Shown here in pieces: positions 24,501 to 36,400 of a stretch of 64,000 nt of DNA. This DNA comes from Mimachlamys varia (taxonomy: Eukaryota; Mollusca; Bivalvia; Pectinida; Pectinidae). The notes under the pieces were generated by a model. The model saw nothing but the letters and a program-made list of their open reading frames with translations. It ran no database searches and was not told where the DNA came from. A program made the translations under genes and the position numbers. The DNA is taken from NCBI GenBank assembly GCA_947623455.1, contig OX392529.1, positions 4,774,001 to 4,838,000 on the forward strand, given 5' to 3'. Numbering within the stretch: position 1 is the stretch's first letter; every line of letters begins with the position of its first letter.

Positions 24501-27500
24501 GCTTGTCTACAGTGGATAATCTGTAAGTGGGGGTACTGCTAGTCTACAGTGGATAATCTGTAAGTGGGGGTACTGCTAGTCTACAGTGGATAATCTGTAA
24601 GTGGGGGTACGGCTAGTCTACAGTATATAATATGTAAGTGGGGGTACTGCTGGTCTACAGTATATAATCTGTAAGTGGGGTACTGCTAGTCTACAGTAGA
24701 TAATCTGTAAGTGGGGTACTGCAAGTCTAGATTAGATAATCTGTAAGTTAGGCACTGCTAGTCTACAGTATATAATCTGTAAGTGGGGGTACTGCTAGTC
24801 TACAGTGGATAATCTGTAAGTGTGGTACTGCTAGTCTACAGTATATAATCTGTACGTGGGGGTACTGCTAGTCTACAGTAGATAATCTGTAAGTGGGGGT
24901 ACTGCTAGTTTACAGTGGATAATCTGTAAGTAGGGGTACTGCTAGTCTACAGTGGATAATCTGTACGTGGGGGTACTGCTGGTCTACAGTAGATAATCTG
25001 TAAGTGGGGTACTGCTAGTCTACAGTATATAATCTGTACTTGGGGGTACTGCTGGTCTACAGTAGATAATCTGTAGGTGGGGGTACTGCTAGTCTACAGT
25101 GGATAATCTGTAAGTCGGGGTACTGCTAGTCTACAGTAGATAATCCGTAAGTGGGGGTACTGCTGGTCTACAGTGGATAATCTGTAAGTGGAGGTACTGC
25201 TGGTCTACAGTATATAATCTGTAAGTAGGGGTACTGCTAGTCTACAGTAGATAATCTGTAAGTGGGGGTACTGCTTGTCTACAGTGGATAATCTGTAAGT
25301 GGGGGTACTGCTAGTCTACAGTATATAATATGTAAGTGGGGGTACTGCTAGTCTACAGTGGATAATCTGTAAGTGGGGGTACTGCTAGTCTACAGTGGAT
25401 AATCTGTAAGTGGGGGTACGGCTAGTCTACAGTGTATAATATGTAAGTGGGGGTACTGCTGGTCTACAGTATATAATCTGTAAGTGGGGTACTGCTAGTC
25501 TACAGTAGATAATCTGTAAGTTAGGTACTGCTAGTCTACAGTATATAATCTGTAAGTGGGGGTACTGCTAGTCTACAGTATATAATCTGTAAGTTAGGTA
25601 CTGCTAGTCTACAGTAGATAATCTGTAAGTGGGGTACTGCTAGTCTACAGTAGATAATCTGTAAGTGGGGGTACTGCTAGTTTACAGTGGATAATCTGTA
25701 AGTAGGGGTACTGCTAGTCTACAGTGGATAATCTGTACGTGGGGGTACTGCTGGTCTACAGTAGATAATCTGTAGGTGGGGGTACTGCTAGTCTACAGTG
25801 GATAATCTGTAAGTCGGGGTACTGCTAGTCTACAGTAGATAATCCGTAAGTGGGGGTACTGCTGGTCTACAGTGGATAATCCGTAAGTGGAGGTACTGCT
25901 GGTCTACAGTATATAATCTGTAAGTAGGGGTACTGCTAGTCTACAGTAGATAATCTGTAAGTGGGGGTACTGCTTGTCTACAGTGGATAATCTGTAAGTG
26001 GGGGTACTGCTAGTCTACAGTGGATAATCTGTAAGTGGGGGTACTGCTAGTCTACAGTGGATAATCTGTAAGTGGGGGTACGGCTAGTCTACAGTATATA
26101 ATATGTAAGTGGGGGTACTGCTGGTCTACAGTATATAATCTGTAAGTGGGGTACTGCTAGTCTACAGTAGATAATCTGTAAGTGGGGTACTGCAAGTCTA
26201 GATTAGATAATCTGTAAGTTAGGCACTGCTAGTCTACAGTATATAATATGTAAGTGGGGGTACTGCTGGTCTACAGTGGATAATCTGTAAGTTAGCTACT
26301 GCTAGTCTACAGTATATAATCTGTAAGTAGGGGTACTGCTAGTCTAGATTAGATAATCTGTAAGTTAGGTACTGCTAGTCTACAGTATATAATCTGTAAG
26401 TGGGGGTACTGCTAGACTACAGTAGATAATCTGTAAGTTAGCTACTGCTAGTCTACAGTATATAATCTGTAAGTGGGGTACTGCTAGTCTACAGTAGATA
26501 ATCTGTAAGTTAGGTACTGCTAGTCTACAGTATATAATCTGTAAGTGGGGGTACTGCTAGTCTACAGTATATAATCTGTAAGTTAGGTACTGCTAGTCTA
26601 CAGTAGATAATCTGTAAGTGGGGTACTGCTAGTCTACAGTAGATAATCTGTAAGTGGGGGTACTGCTAGTTTACAGTGGATAATCTGTAAGTAGGGGTAC
26701 TGCTAGTCTACAGTGGATAATCTGTACGTGGGGGTACTGCTGGTCTACAGTAGATAATCTGTAGGTGGGGGTACTGCTAGTCTACAGTGGATAATCTGTA
26801 AGTCGGGGTACTGCTAGTCTACAGTAGATAATCCGTAAGTGGGGGTACTGCTGGTCTACAGTGGATAATCCGTAAGTGGAGGTACTGCTGGTCTACAGTA
26901 TATAATCTGTAAGTAGGGGTACTGCTAGTCTACAGTAGATAATCTGTAAGTGGGGGTACTGCTTGTCTACAGTGGATAATCTGTAAGTGGGGGTACTGCT
27001 AGTCTACAGTGGATAATCTGTAAGTGGGGGTACTGCTAGTCTACAGTGGATAATCTGTAAGTGGGGGTACGGCTAGTCTACAGTATATAATATGTAAGTG
27101 GGGGTACTGCTGGTCTACAGTATATAATCTGTAAGTGGGGTACTGCTAGTCTACAGTAGATAATCTGTAAGTGGGGTACTGCAAGTCTAGATTAGATAAT
27201 CTGTAAGTTAGGCACTGCTAGTCTACAGTATATAATCTGTAAGTGGGGGTACTGCTAGTCTACAGTGGATAATCTGTAAGTGTGGTACTGCTAGTCTACA
27301 GTATATAATCTGTACGTGGGGGTACTGCTAGTCTACAGTAGATAATCTGTAAGTGGGGGTACTGCTAGTTTACAGTGGATAATCTGTAAGTAGGGGTACT
27401 GCTAGTCTACAGTGGATAATCTGTACGTGGGGGTACTGCTGGTCTACAGTAGATAATCTGTAAGTGGGGTACTGCTAGTCTACAGTATATAATCTGTACT

Positions 27501-30178
27501 TGGGGGTACTGCTGGTCTACAGTAGATAATCTGTAGGTGGGGGTACTGCTAGTCTACAGTGGATAATCTGTAAGTCGGGGTACTGCTAGTCTACAGTAGA
27601 TAATCCGTAAGTGGGGGTACTGCTGGTCTACAGTGGATAATCTGTAAGTGGAGGTACTGCTGGTCTACAGTATATAATCTGTAAGTAGGGGTACTGCTAG
27701 TCTACAGTAGATAATCTGTAAGTGGGGGTACTGCTTGTCTACAGTGGATAATCTGTAAGTGGGGGTACTGCTAGTCTACAGTATATAATATGTAAGTGGG
27801 GGTACTGCTAGTCTACAGTGGATAATCTGTAAGTGGGGGTACTGCTAGTCTACAGTGGATAATCTGTAAGTGGGGGTACGGCTAGTCTACAGTGTATAAT
27901 ATGTAAGTGGGGGTACTGCTGGTCTACAGTATATAATCTGTAAGTGGGGGTACTGCTGGTCTACAGTATATAATATGTAAGTGGGGTACTGCTAGTCTAC
28001 AGTATATAATCTGTAAGTGGGGGTACTGCTAGTCTACAGTATATAATATGTAAGTGGGGGTACTGCTAGTCTACAGTAGATAATCTGTAAGTGAGGTACT
28101 GCTAGTCTACAGTAGATAATCTGTAAGTGGGGTACTGCTGGTCTACAGTATATAATATGTAAGTGGGGGTACTGCTGGTCTACAGTGGATAATCTGTAAG
28201 TGGGGTACTGCTAGTCTACAGTATATAATCTGTAAGTGGGGTACTGCTGGTCTACAGTATATAATCTGTACGTGGGGTACTGCTAGTCTACAGTATATAA
28301 TCTGTAAGTGGGGTACTGCTAGTCTACAGTGGATAATCTGTAAGTGGGGTACTGCTAGTCTACAGTATATAATATGTAAGTAGGGTACTGCTGGTCTACA
28401 GTATATAATCTGTAAGTGGGGTACTGCTAGTCTACAGTGGATAATCTGTAAGTGGGGGTACTGCTAGTCTACAGTGGATAATCTGTAAGTGGGGTACTGC
28501 TAGTCTACAGTATATAATACGTAAGTGGGGTACTGCTGGTCTACATTATATAATGTGTAAGTGGGGAACTGCTAGTCTACAGTATATAATCTGTAAGTGG
28601 GGTACTGCTAGTCTACAGTGGATAATCTGTAAGTGGGGTACTGCTAGTCTACAGTATATAATATGTAAGTGGGGTACTGCTGGTCTACAGTATATAATAT
28701 GTAAGTGGGGGTACTGCTAGTCTACAGTGGATAATCTGTAAGTGAGGGTACTGCTCGTCTACAGTATATAATATGTAAGTTGGGGTACTGCTAGTCTACA
28801 GTATATAATATGTAAGTGGGGGTACTGCTAGTCTACAGTATATAATATGTAAGTGGGGTACTGCTAGTCTACAGTATATAATATGTAAGTGAGGTACTGC
28901 TAGTCTACAGTGGATAATCTGTAAGTGAGGTACTGCTAGTCTACAGTAGATAATCTGTAAGTGAGGTACTGCTAGTCTACAGTATATAATATGTAAGTGA
29001 GGTACTGCTAGTCTACAGTGGATAATCTGTAAGTGAGGTACTGCTAGTCTACAGTATATAATATGTAAGTGGGGTACTGCTAGTCTACAGTATATAATCT
29101 GTAAGTGGGGTACTGCTAGTCTACAGTATATAATCTGTAAGTGGGGTACTGCTAGTCTACAGTAGATAATCTGTAAGTGAGGTACTGCTAGTCTACAGTG
29201 GATAATCTGTAAGTGAGGGTACTGCTAGTCTACAGTAGATAATCTGTAAGTGGGGTACTGCTAGTCTACAGTATATAATCTGTAAGTGGGGTACTGCTAG
29301 TCTACAGTATATAATCTGTAAGGGGGGTACTGCTGGTCTACAGTATATAATCTGTAAGTGGGGGTACTGCTAGTCTACAGTAGATAATCTGTAAGTGGAG
29401 GTACTGCTGGTCTACAGTATATAATCTGTAAGTGGGGGTACTGCTAGTCTACAGTATATAATCTGTAAGTGGGAGTACTGCTGGTCTACAGTATATAATC
29501 TGTAAGTGGGGGTACTGCTAGTCTACAGTAGATAATCTGTAAGTGGAGGTACTGCTGGTCTACAGTATATAATCTGTAAGGGGGGTACTGCTAGTCTACA
29601 GTATATAATATGTAAGTGGGGGTACTGCTAGTCTACAGTAGATAATCTGTAAGTGGAGGTACTGCTGGTCTACAGTATATAATCTGTAAGTAGGGGTGCT
29701 GCTAGTCTACAGTAGATAATCTGTAAGTGAGGGTACTGCTAGTCTACAGTAGATAATCTGTAAGTGGGGTACTGCTAGTCTACAGAATATAATCTGTAAG
29801 TGGGGGTACTGCTAGTCTACAGTGGATAATCTGTAAGTGGGGGTACTGCTAATCTACAGTATATAATCTGTAAGTGGGGGTACTGCTGGTCTACAGTTTA
29901 TAATCTGTAAGTGGGGTACTGCTGGTCTACAGTATATAATCTGTAAGGGGGGTACTGCTAGTCTACAGTATATAATATGTAAGTAGGGGTACTGCTAGTC
30001 TACAGTATATAATCTGTAAGTAGGGGTGCTGCTAGTCTACAGTAGATAATCTGTAAGTGGGGGTACTGCTAGTCTACAGTGGATAATCTGTAAGTGGGGT
30101 ACTGCTAGTCTACAGTAGATAATCTGTAAGTGGGGGTACTGCTAGTCTACAGTATATAATCTCTAAGGGGGGGGGGTA
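21585..30178. repeat. 36/37-bp minisatellite, about 235 copies
   Basis: The unit is CTGTAAGTGGGGGTACTG followed by CTAGTCTACAGTATATAAT. Variation is mostly in the G-run (GGGG, GGGGG, GGAGG, TTAGG), CTAG/CTGG, and TATAT/TAGAT/TGGAT. Each unit contains GTAAGT (splice-donor-like) and CTACAG (acceptor-like) about 10 nt apart. There is no long open frame. The right end is at a G-run near 30166-30178. Confidence 0.96.
22841..27945. repeat. Nested higher-order repeats in the 37-bp array (989 bp and 2460 bp)
   Basis: The marker AGTTAGCTAC occurs at 22841 and 23830 (offset 989), and again at 26290 (2460 from the second). The sequence from about 23006 to 25465 reappears at about 25466-27945; the 60-base rows compared at 23041/25501, 23821/26281 and 23881/26341 are identical. 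The 2460-bp block therefore itself contains a 989-bp duplication. Confidence 0.9.
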
Positions 30179-31035
30179 CTGTTACTCTATCGAATTTCAT
30201 TACAAGAGATCTCGGAAGCTTTAACATCACTGTTATACCCCGTCTGACCTACCATAAAGTTAAAGAGACGGTGAAGTTACAGGTTATGGGTAGGTCAGAC
30301 ATGTTGTGTTAGCGTAAATTAAAGTTGATAAAAGGTTATACATGTGGCTAGTCGGTGTAATTAGAATGAATTGTAAGTTAGACGATGTATGTTAGCGTAA
30401 ATAAAGTTTATAGAAGGTTCTACGTAACAGGTAAGTTATCTAACTGTTATTATACTTTAGTAACGGTTAGTCTCACTGACTACCAGTACCAGTGCCATTA
30501 TATACACTCACCCTCAAACTATGTGCAGTATTACCACTATGTTTATACACCAATACCCAGGTCAGGTACTGTTGATTTAAAGCGATGATTGCTCGCGTTA
30601 AACTTACCTTTTATCACAGTTAACTGGTCAAGCAAATGTCCGAGTTATTTATACAAACACTTCTGTGGAGTGGCTGTCAATTAGTCTTAAAGCTCATCCT
30701 AATATCCACGTGTCCGATGAGCCGTGTCTGAGCACTGTAGCGTGACTGGGAGCAGATACACACACGGCTACAGTTTCCCTGTCTAATTGTCAACTATTTA
30801 ACATGCTTTACTGACTTTACGACAGTTAAACGATCACAAGAGGTAGTGTTTACAAACAGAGTGACCTCACATCTGTGATCTACCTGTCTCGAGTTCCAGT
30901 CTTACACGTGTGTCAGACAGGTGTGATAACGACCACACCTGGGGAGAGTGTCGTCTATGGGAATGAATGAAAAAAGTTTGGAGAGCCACTCACTGAAACA
31001 CTAACTTAGAAAGGCGTCACTAACTTAGAAAGGCG
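30179..31035. other. Unique spacer with hairpin
   Basis: About 850 bp without a recognised gene. An inverted repeat, GTCTGACCTACCATAA at 30242-30257 with its near-complement at 30284-30300, forms a 16-17-bp stem with a 26-nt loop. A diverged direct repeat, GTTAGCGTAAAT(T)AAAGTT, lies near 30308 and 30390. The 67-codon frame at 30385-30588 has no signature. Confidence 0.5.
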
Positions 31036-32340
31036 TCACTCACTAAGTAGAGAGTCACTCACTGAGAATGGAGAGTCACTCACTGAGTATGGAGAGTCAC
31101 TCACTGAGTATGGAGAATCACTCACTGAGTATGGAGAGTCACTCACTGAGTATGGAGAGTCACTCACTGAGTATGGAGAGTCACTCACTGAGTATGGAGA
31201 GTCACTCACGAAGTATGGAGAGTCATTCACTAAGTATGGAGAGTCACTCACGAAGTATGGAGAGTCACTCACTGAGTATGGAGAGTCACTTACTGAGTAT
31301 GGAGAGTCACTTACTGAGTATGGAGAGTCATTCACTGAGTATGGAGAGTCACTCACTGAGTATGGAGAGTCACTCACTGAGTATGGAGAGTCACTCACGA
31401 AGTATGGAGAGTCACTTACTGAGTATGGAAAGTCACTCACTGAGTATGGAGAGTCACTTACTGAGTATGGAGAGTCACTCACGAAGTATGGAGAGTCACT
31501 CACTGAGTATGGAGAGTCACTCACTGAGTATGGAGAGTCACTCACTGAGTATGGAGAGTCATTCACTAAGTATGGAGAGTCACTCACTGAGTATGGAGAG
31601 TCACTTACTGAGTATGGCGAGTCACTCATGAAGTGTGGAGAGTCACTCACTGAGTATGGAGTCACTTACTGAGTATGGAGAGTCACTCACTAAGTATGGA
31701 GAGTCACTCACTGAGTATGGAGAGTCACTCACTGAGTATGGAGAGTCACTCACGAAGTATGGCGAGTCACTCACTGAGTATGGAGAATCTCTCACTGAGT
31801 ATGGAGAGTCACTCACTGAGTATGGAGAGTCACTTACTGAGTATGGAGAGTCACTCACGAAGTATGGAGAGTCAGTCACTGAGTATGGAGAGTCACTTAC
31901 TGAGTATGGAGAGTCACTTACTGAGTATGGAGAGTCACTCACTAAGTATGGAGAGTCACTCACTGAGTATGGAGAGTCACTCACTAAGTATGGAGAGTCA
32001 CTCACTGAGTATGGAGAGTCACTTACTGAGTATGGAGAGTCACTCACTGAGTATGGAGAGTTATTCACTAAGTATGGAGAGTCACTCACGAAGTATGGCG
32101 AGTCACTCACTGAGTATGGAGAGTCTCTCCCTGAGTATGGAGAGTCACGGAGTATGAGTCGCTGGAGTATATGGGGTCACTCGTTAAGGGGATTATTCAC
32201 TGAAAGAATATGGAGTGTCACTTACTATGGAGTCACCTTTTGAGTATGGAAATATCACTAAAAAAGTATGGAGTGCCACTCAGTGCGTATTGAGAGTAAG
32301 TCACATAGTAAAAGTTACTCATCGAACATAGAGAGTTGCT
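31036..32340. repeat. Second 21-bp minisatellite
   Basis: About 53 units of TCACTCACTGAGTATGGAG plus AG up to 32160, followed by increasingly broken copies to about 32340 and isolated remnants beyond. Frames on both strands give 7-residue repeats (MESHSLS, SDSPYSV); they are by-products of a unit length divisible by three. The sequence is unrelated to the 21-bp array at 16372. Confidence 0.94.
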
Positions 32341-33430
32341 CGAAGAGTAGGGAAGTCATTCCCTGAGTATGGTAATAATTAAAAGAGCAAGGATAGTCAC
32401 TCAAATCGTATATAGACGCCACTTGTCGAGTACTCGAGGTACTGGAGTAGGAACCGAACGGTATGGAGGTATTAAATGTTGACTCGAAGACAAAGAAAAC
32501 CCACTCATCCATAGCTGGACGTATCCCGTGGGAAGAGTACGTTTGTAACTCATTGGTTATGGAAAGTAACTTATTGAACAAGAAAGTCATCTCCATAGCG
32601 TGGAAAGTAACACTCCGGAAACGGAACGGAACAGCCATTCGTACTTATCGAACAGGTCGATACGAAATTACCAGTATTAATTAACGTTCTTGAAGAACCC
32701 AACTCAGTAGTGGAGGAAGATCACAGGGAGAATTAGAGATACTTTGAAACGTTTTCGACAATAGGAAATTTAAATAACACACTGGTAAATGTTCCCCAGG
32801 TGTGGTTCTGCCTATTGGTATTGGTCAATGGGAGTGTTACATAACGTGAACACCAGCTGTGTCGTGTTGTACATAATAATGTACCTGGTGTCGTGTTCTT
32901 GTACATTGTCGTACGGACTGGTGGCAGAGCACGCGTAGTTTTACCACGTCAATCATTTAGTGTTTTAATAACATAATTGTATCTTGTAATTCAAAATTAG
33001 TTCGGGTTGTTTTATAATAACAGGTGTAATACTGACTTGGAATAGTGCAAACGGCCAGAACGGAATAGAAACCGTTACTCCAGTATATACACCTCTACCA
33101 ACTCCGCTGTCCACAAATTGACTAAGAGCCATATAATTACATTGTATATTTATGTGCGTATAAACAAAAAAATGTACATGTAGACTACATTGATCTAAAA
33201 GTGTCGGTTTTATAAGCGGTGTATGTAGGTATTGACCTGTTGTGACCTCGCGGTCTGATTTTACCTGTATGTACCATTGACGGGAGATTTATAACCGACC
33301 TGTTGTACGGTATCGTAAGTTAATGCGCCTACCAATGTGTGAACGTATATACTGACGTCCCGATATTTGTTATACCTAGTGTGGAGGTACAGCACGTTGA
33401 AATCTATGGTAGCGAAAATCTTACTGACTA
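32341..33430. other. Unique spacer before the large satellite
   Basis: About 1.1 kb. Frames at 32315-32638 (-) and 32463-32684 (+) overlap each other and remnants of the preceding repeat; neither has domain features. The last ~50 bp contain degenerate precursors of the 34-bp unit (GACATAATCTAGAGAGGG). Confidence 0.5.
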
Positions 33431-36400
33431 AGCACCGACATAATCTAGAGAGGGTTGTATGTCGTAGTCCGATATAATCTAGGGAGGGTAGTATGTCGTA
33501 GTCTGATATAATCTAGGGAGGGTTGTATGTCGTAGTCTGATATAATCTAGAGAGGGTTGTATGTCGTAGTCTGATATAATCTAGGGAGGGTTGTATGTCG
33601 TAGTCTGATATAATCTAGGGAGGGTTGTATGTCGTAGTCTGATATAATCTAGGGAGGGTTGTATGTCGTAGTCTGATATAATCTAGGGAGGGTTGTATGT
33701 CGTAGTCTGATATAATCTAGGGAGGGTTGTATGTCGTAGTCCGATATAATCTAGGGAGGGTAGTATGTCGTAGTCTGATATAATCTAGGGAGGGTTGTAT
33801 GTCGTAGTGTGATATAATCTAGGGAGGGTTGTATGTCGTAGTCTGATATAATCTAGGGAGGGTTGTATGTCGTAGTCTGATATAATCTAGGGAGGGTTGT
33901 ATGTCGTAGTCTGATATAATGTAGGGAGGGTTGTATGTCGTAGTCTGATATAATCTAGGGAGGGTTGTATGTCGTAGTCTGATATAATCTAGGGAGGGTT
34001 GTATGTCGTAGTCTGATATAATCTAGGGAGGGTTGTATGTCGTAGTCTGATATAATCTAGGTAGGGTTGTATGTCGTAGTCTGATATAATCTAGGGAGGG
34101 TTGTATGTCGTAGTGTGATATAATCTAGGGAGGGTTGTATGTCGTAGTCCGATATAATCTAGGGAGGGTAGTATGTCGTAGTCTGATATAATCTAGGGAG
34201 GGTTGTATGTCGTAGTCTGATATAATCTAGGGAGGGTTGTATGTCGTAGTCCGATATAATCTAGGGAGGGTTGTATGTCGTAGTGTGATATAATCTAGGG
34301 AGGGTTGTATGTCGTAGTCTGATATAATCTAGGGAGGGTTGTATGTCGTAGTCTGATATAATCTAGGGAGGGTTGTATGTCGTAGTCTGATATAATCTAG
34401 GGAGGGTTGTATGTCGTAGTCCGATATAATCTAGGGAGGGTTGTATGTCGTAGTCTGATATAATCTAGGGAGGGTTGTATGTCGTAGTCCGATATAATCT
34501 AGGGAGGGTTGTATGTCGTAGTCTGATATAATCTAGGGAGGGTTGTATGTCGTAGTCTGATATAATCTAGGGAGGGTTGTATGTCGTAGTCTGATATAAT
34601 CTAGGGAGGGTCGTATGTCGTAGTCTGATATAATCTAGGGAGGGTTGTATGTCGTAGTCTGATATAATCTAGGGAGGGTAGTATGTCGTAGTCTGATTAA
34701 ATCTAGGGAGGGTTGTATGTCTTAGTCTGATATAATGTAGGGAGGGTTGTATGTCGTAGTCTGATATAATCTAGGGAGGGTTGTATGTCGTAGTCCGATA
34801 TAATCTAGGGAGGGTTGTATGTCGTAGTCTGATATAATCTAGGGAGGGTTGTATATCGTAGTCCGATATAATCTAGGGAGGGTTGTATGTCGTAGTCTGA
34901 TATAATCTAGGGAGGGAAATATGTCGTAGTCTGATATAATCTAGAGAGGGTTGTATGTCATAGTCTGATATAATCTAGGGAGGGTTGTATGTCGTAGTGT
35001 GATATAATCTAGGGAGGGTAGTATGTCGTAGTCTGATATAATCTAGGGAGGGTTGTATGTCGTAGTGTGATATAATCTAGAGAGGGTAGTATGTCGTAGT
35101 CTGATATAATCTAGGGAGGGTTGTATGTCGTAGTCTGATATAATCTAGGGAGGGTTGTATGTCGTAGTCTGATATAATCTAGGGAGGGTTGTATGTCGTA
35201 GTCTGATATAATATAGGGAGGGTTGTATGTCGTAGTCTGATATAATCTAGGGAGGGTTGTATGTCATAGTCTGATATAATCTAGGTAGGGTAGTATGTCG
35301 TAGTCTGATATAATCTAGGGAGGGTTGTATGTCGTAGTCTGATATAATGTAGGGAGGGTAGTATGTCGTAGTCTGATATAATCTAGGGAGGGTTGTATGT
35401 CGTAGTCTGATATAATCTAGAGAGGGTTGTATGTCGTAGTCCGATATAATGTAGGGAGGGTAGTATGTCGTAGTCCGATATAATCTAGGGAGGGTTGTAT
35501 GTCGTAGTCTGATATAATCTAGAGAGGGTAGTATGTCGTAGTCCGATATAATCTAGGGAGGGTTGTATGTCGTAGTCTGATATAATGTAGGGAGGGTTGT
35601 ATGTCGTAGTCTGATATAATCTAGGGAGGGTAGTATGTCGTAGTCCGATATAATCTAGGGAGGGTAGTATGTCGTAGTCTGATATAATCTAGGGAGGTTT
35701 GTATGTCGTAGTCTGATATAATCTAGGGAGGGTTGTATGTCGTAGTCTGATATAATCTAGGGAGGGTAGTATGTCGTAGTCTGATATAATCTAGGGAGGG
35801 TTGTATGTCGTAGTCTGATATAATCTAGGGAGGGTTGTATGTCGTAGTCTGATATAATCTAGGGAGGGTAGTATGTCGTAGTCTGATATAATCTAGGGAG
35901 GTTTGTATGTCGTAGTCTGATATAATCTAGGGAGGGTTGTATGTCGTAGTCTGATATAATCTAGGGAGGGTAGTATGTCGTAGTGTGATATAATCTAGGG
36001 AGGGTAGTATGTCGTAGTCTGATATAATCTAGGGAGGGTTGTATGTCGTAGTCTGATATAATCTAGGGAGGGTTGTATGTCATAGTCTGATATAATCTAG
36101 GGAGGGTTGTATGTCGTAGTCTGATATAATCTAGAGAGGGTTGTATGTCGTAGTCCGATATAATCTAGGGAGGGTTGTATGTCGTAGTCTGATATAATCT
36201 AGGGAGGGTAGTATGTCGTAGTCTGATATAATCTAGGGAGGGTTGTATGTCGTAGTCTGATATAATCTAGGGAGGGTTGTATGTCGTAGTCTGATATAAT
36301 CTAGGGAGGGTTGTATGTCGTAGTCTGATATAATCTAGGGAGGGTAGTATGTCGTAGTCCGATATAATCTAGGGAGGGTTGTATGTCGTAGTCTGATATA

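Noticed and set aside
31036..32243. Ser-rich MESHSLS and SDSPYSV repeat proteins
   Set aside because: By-products of a 21-bp unit; both strands and several frames are open together and frames break where units change length.
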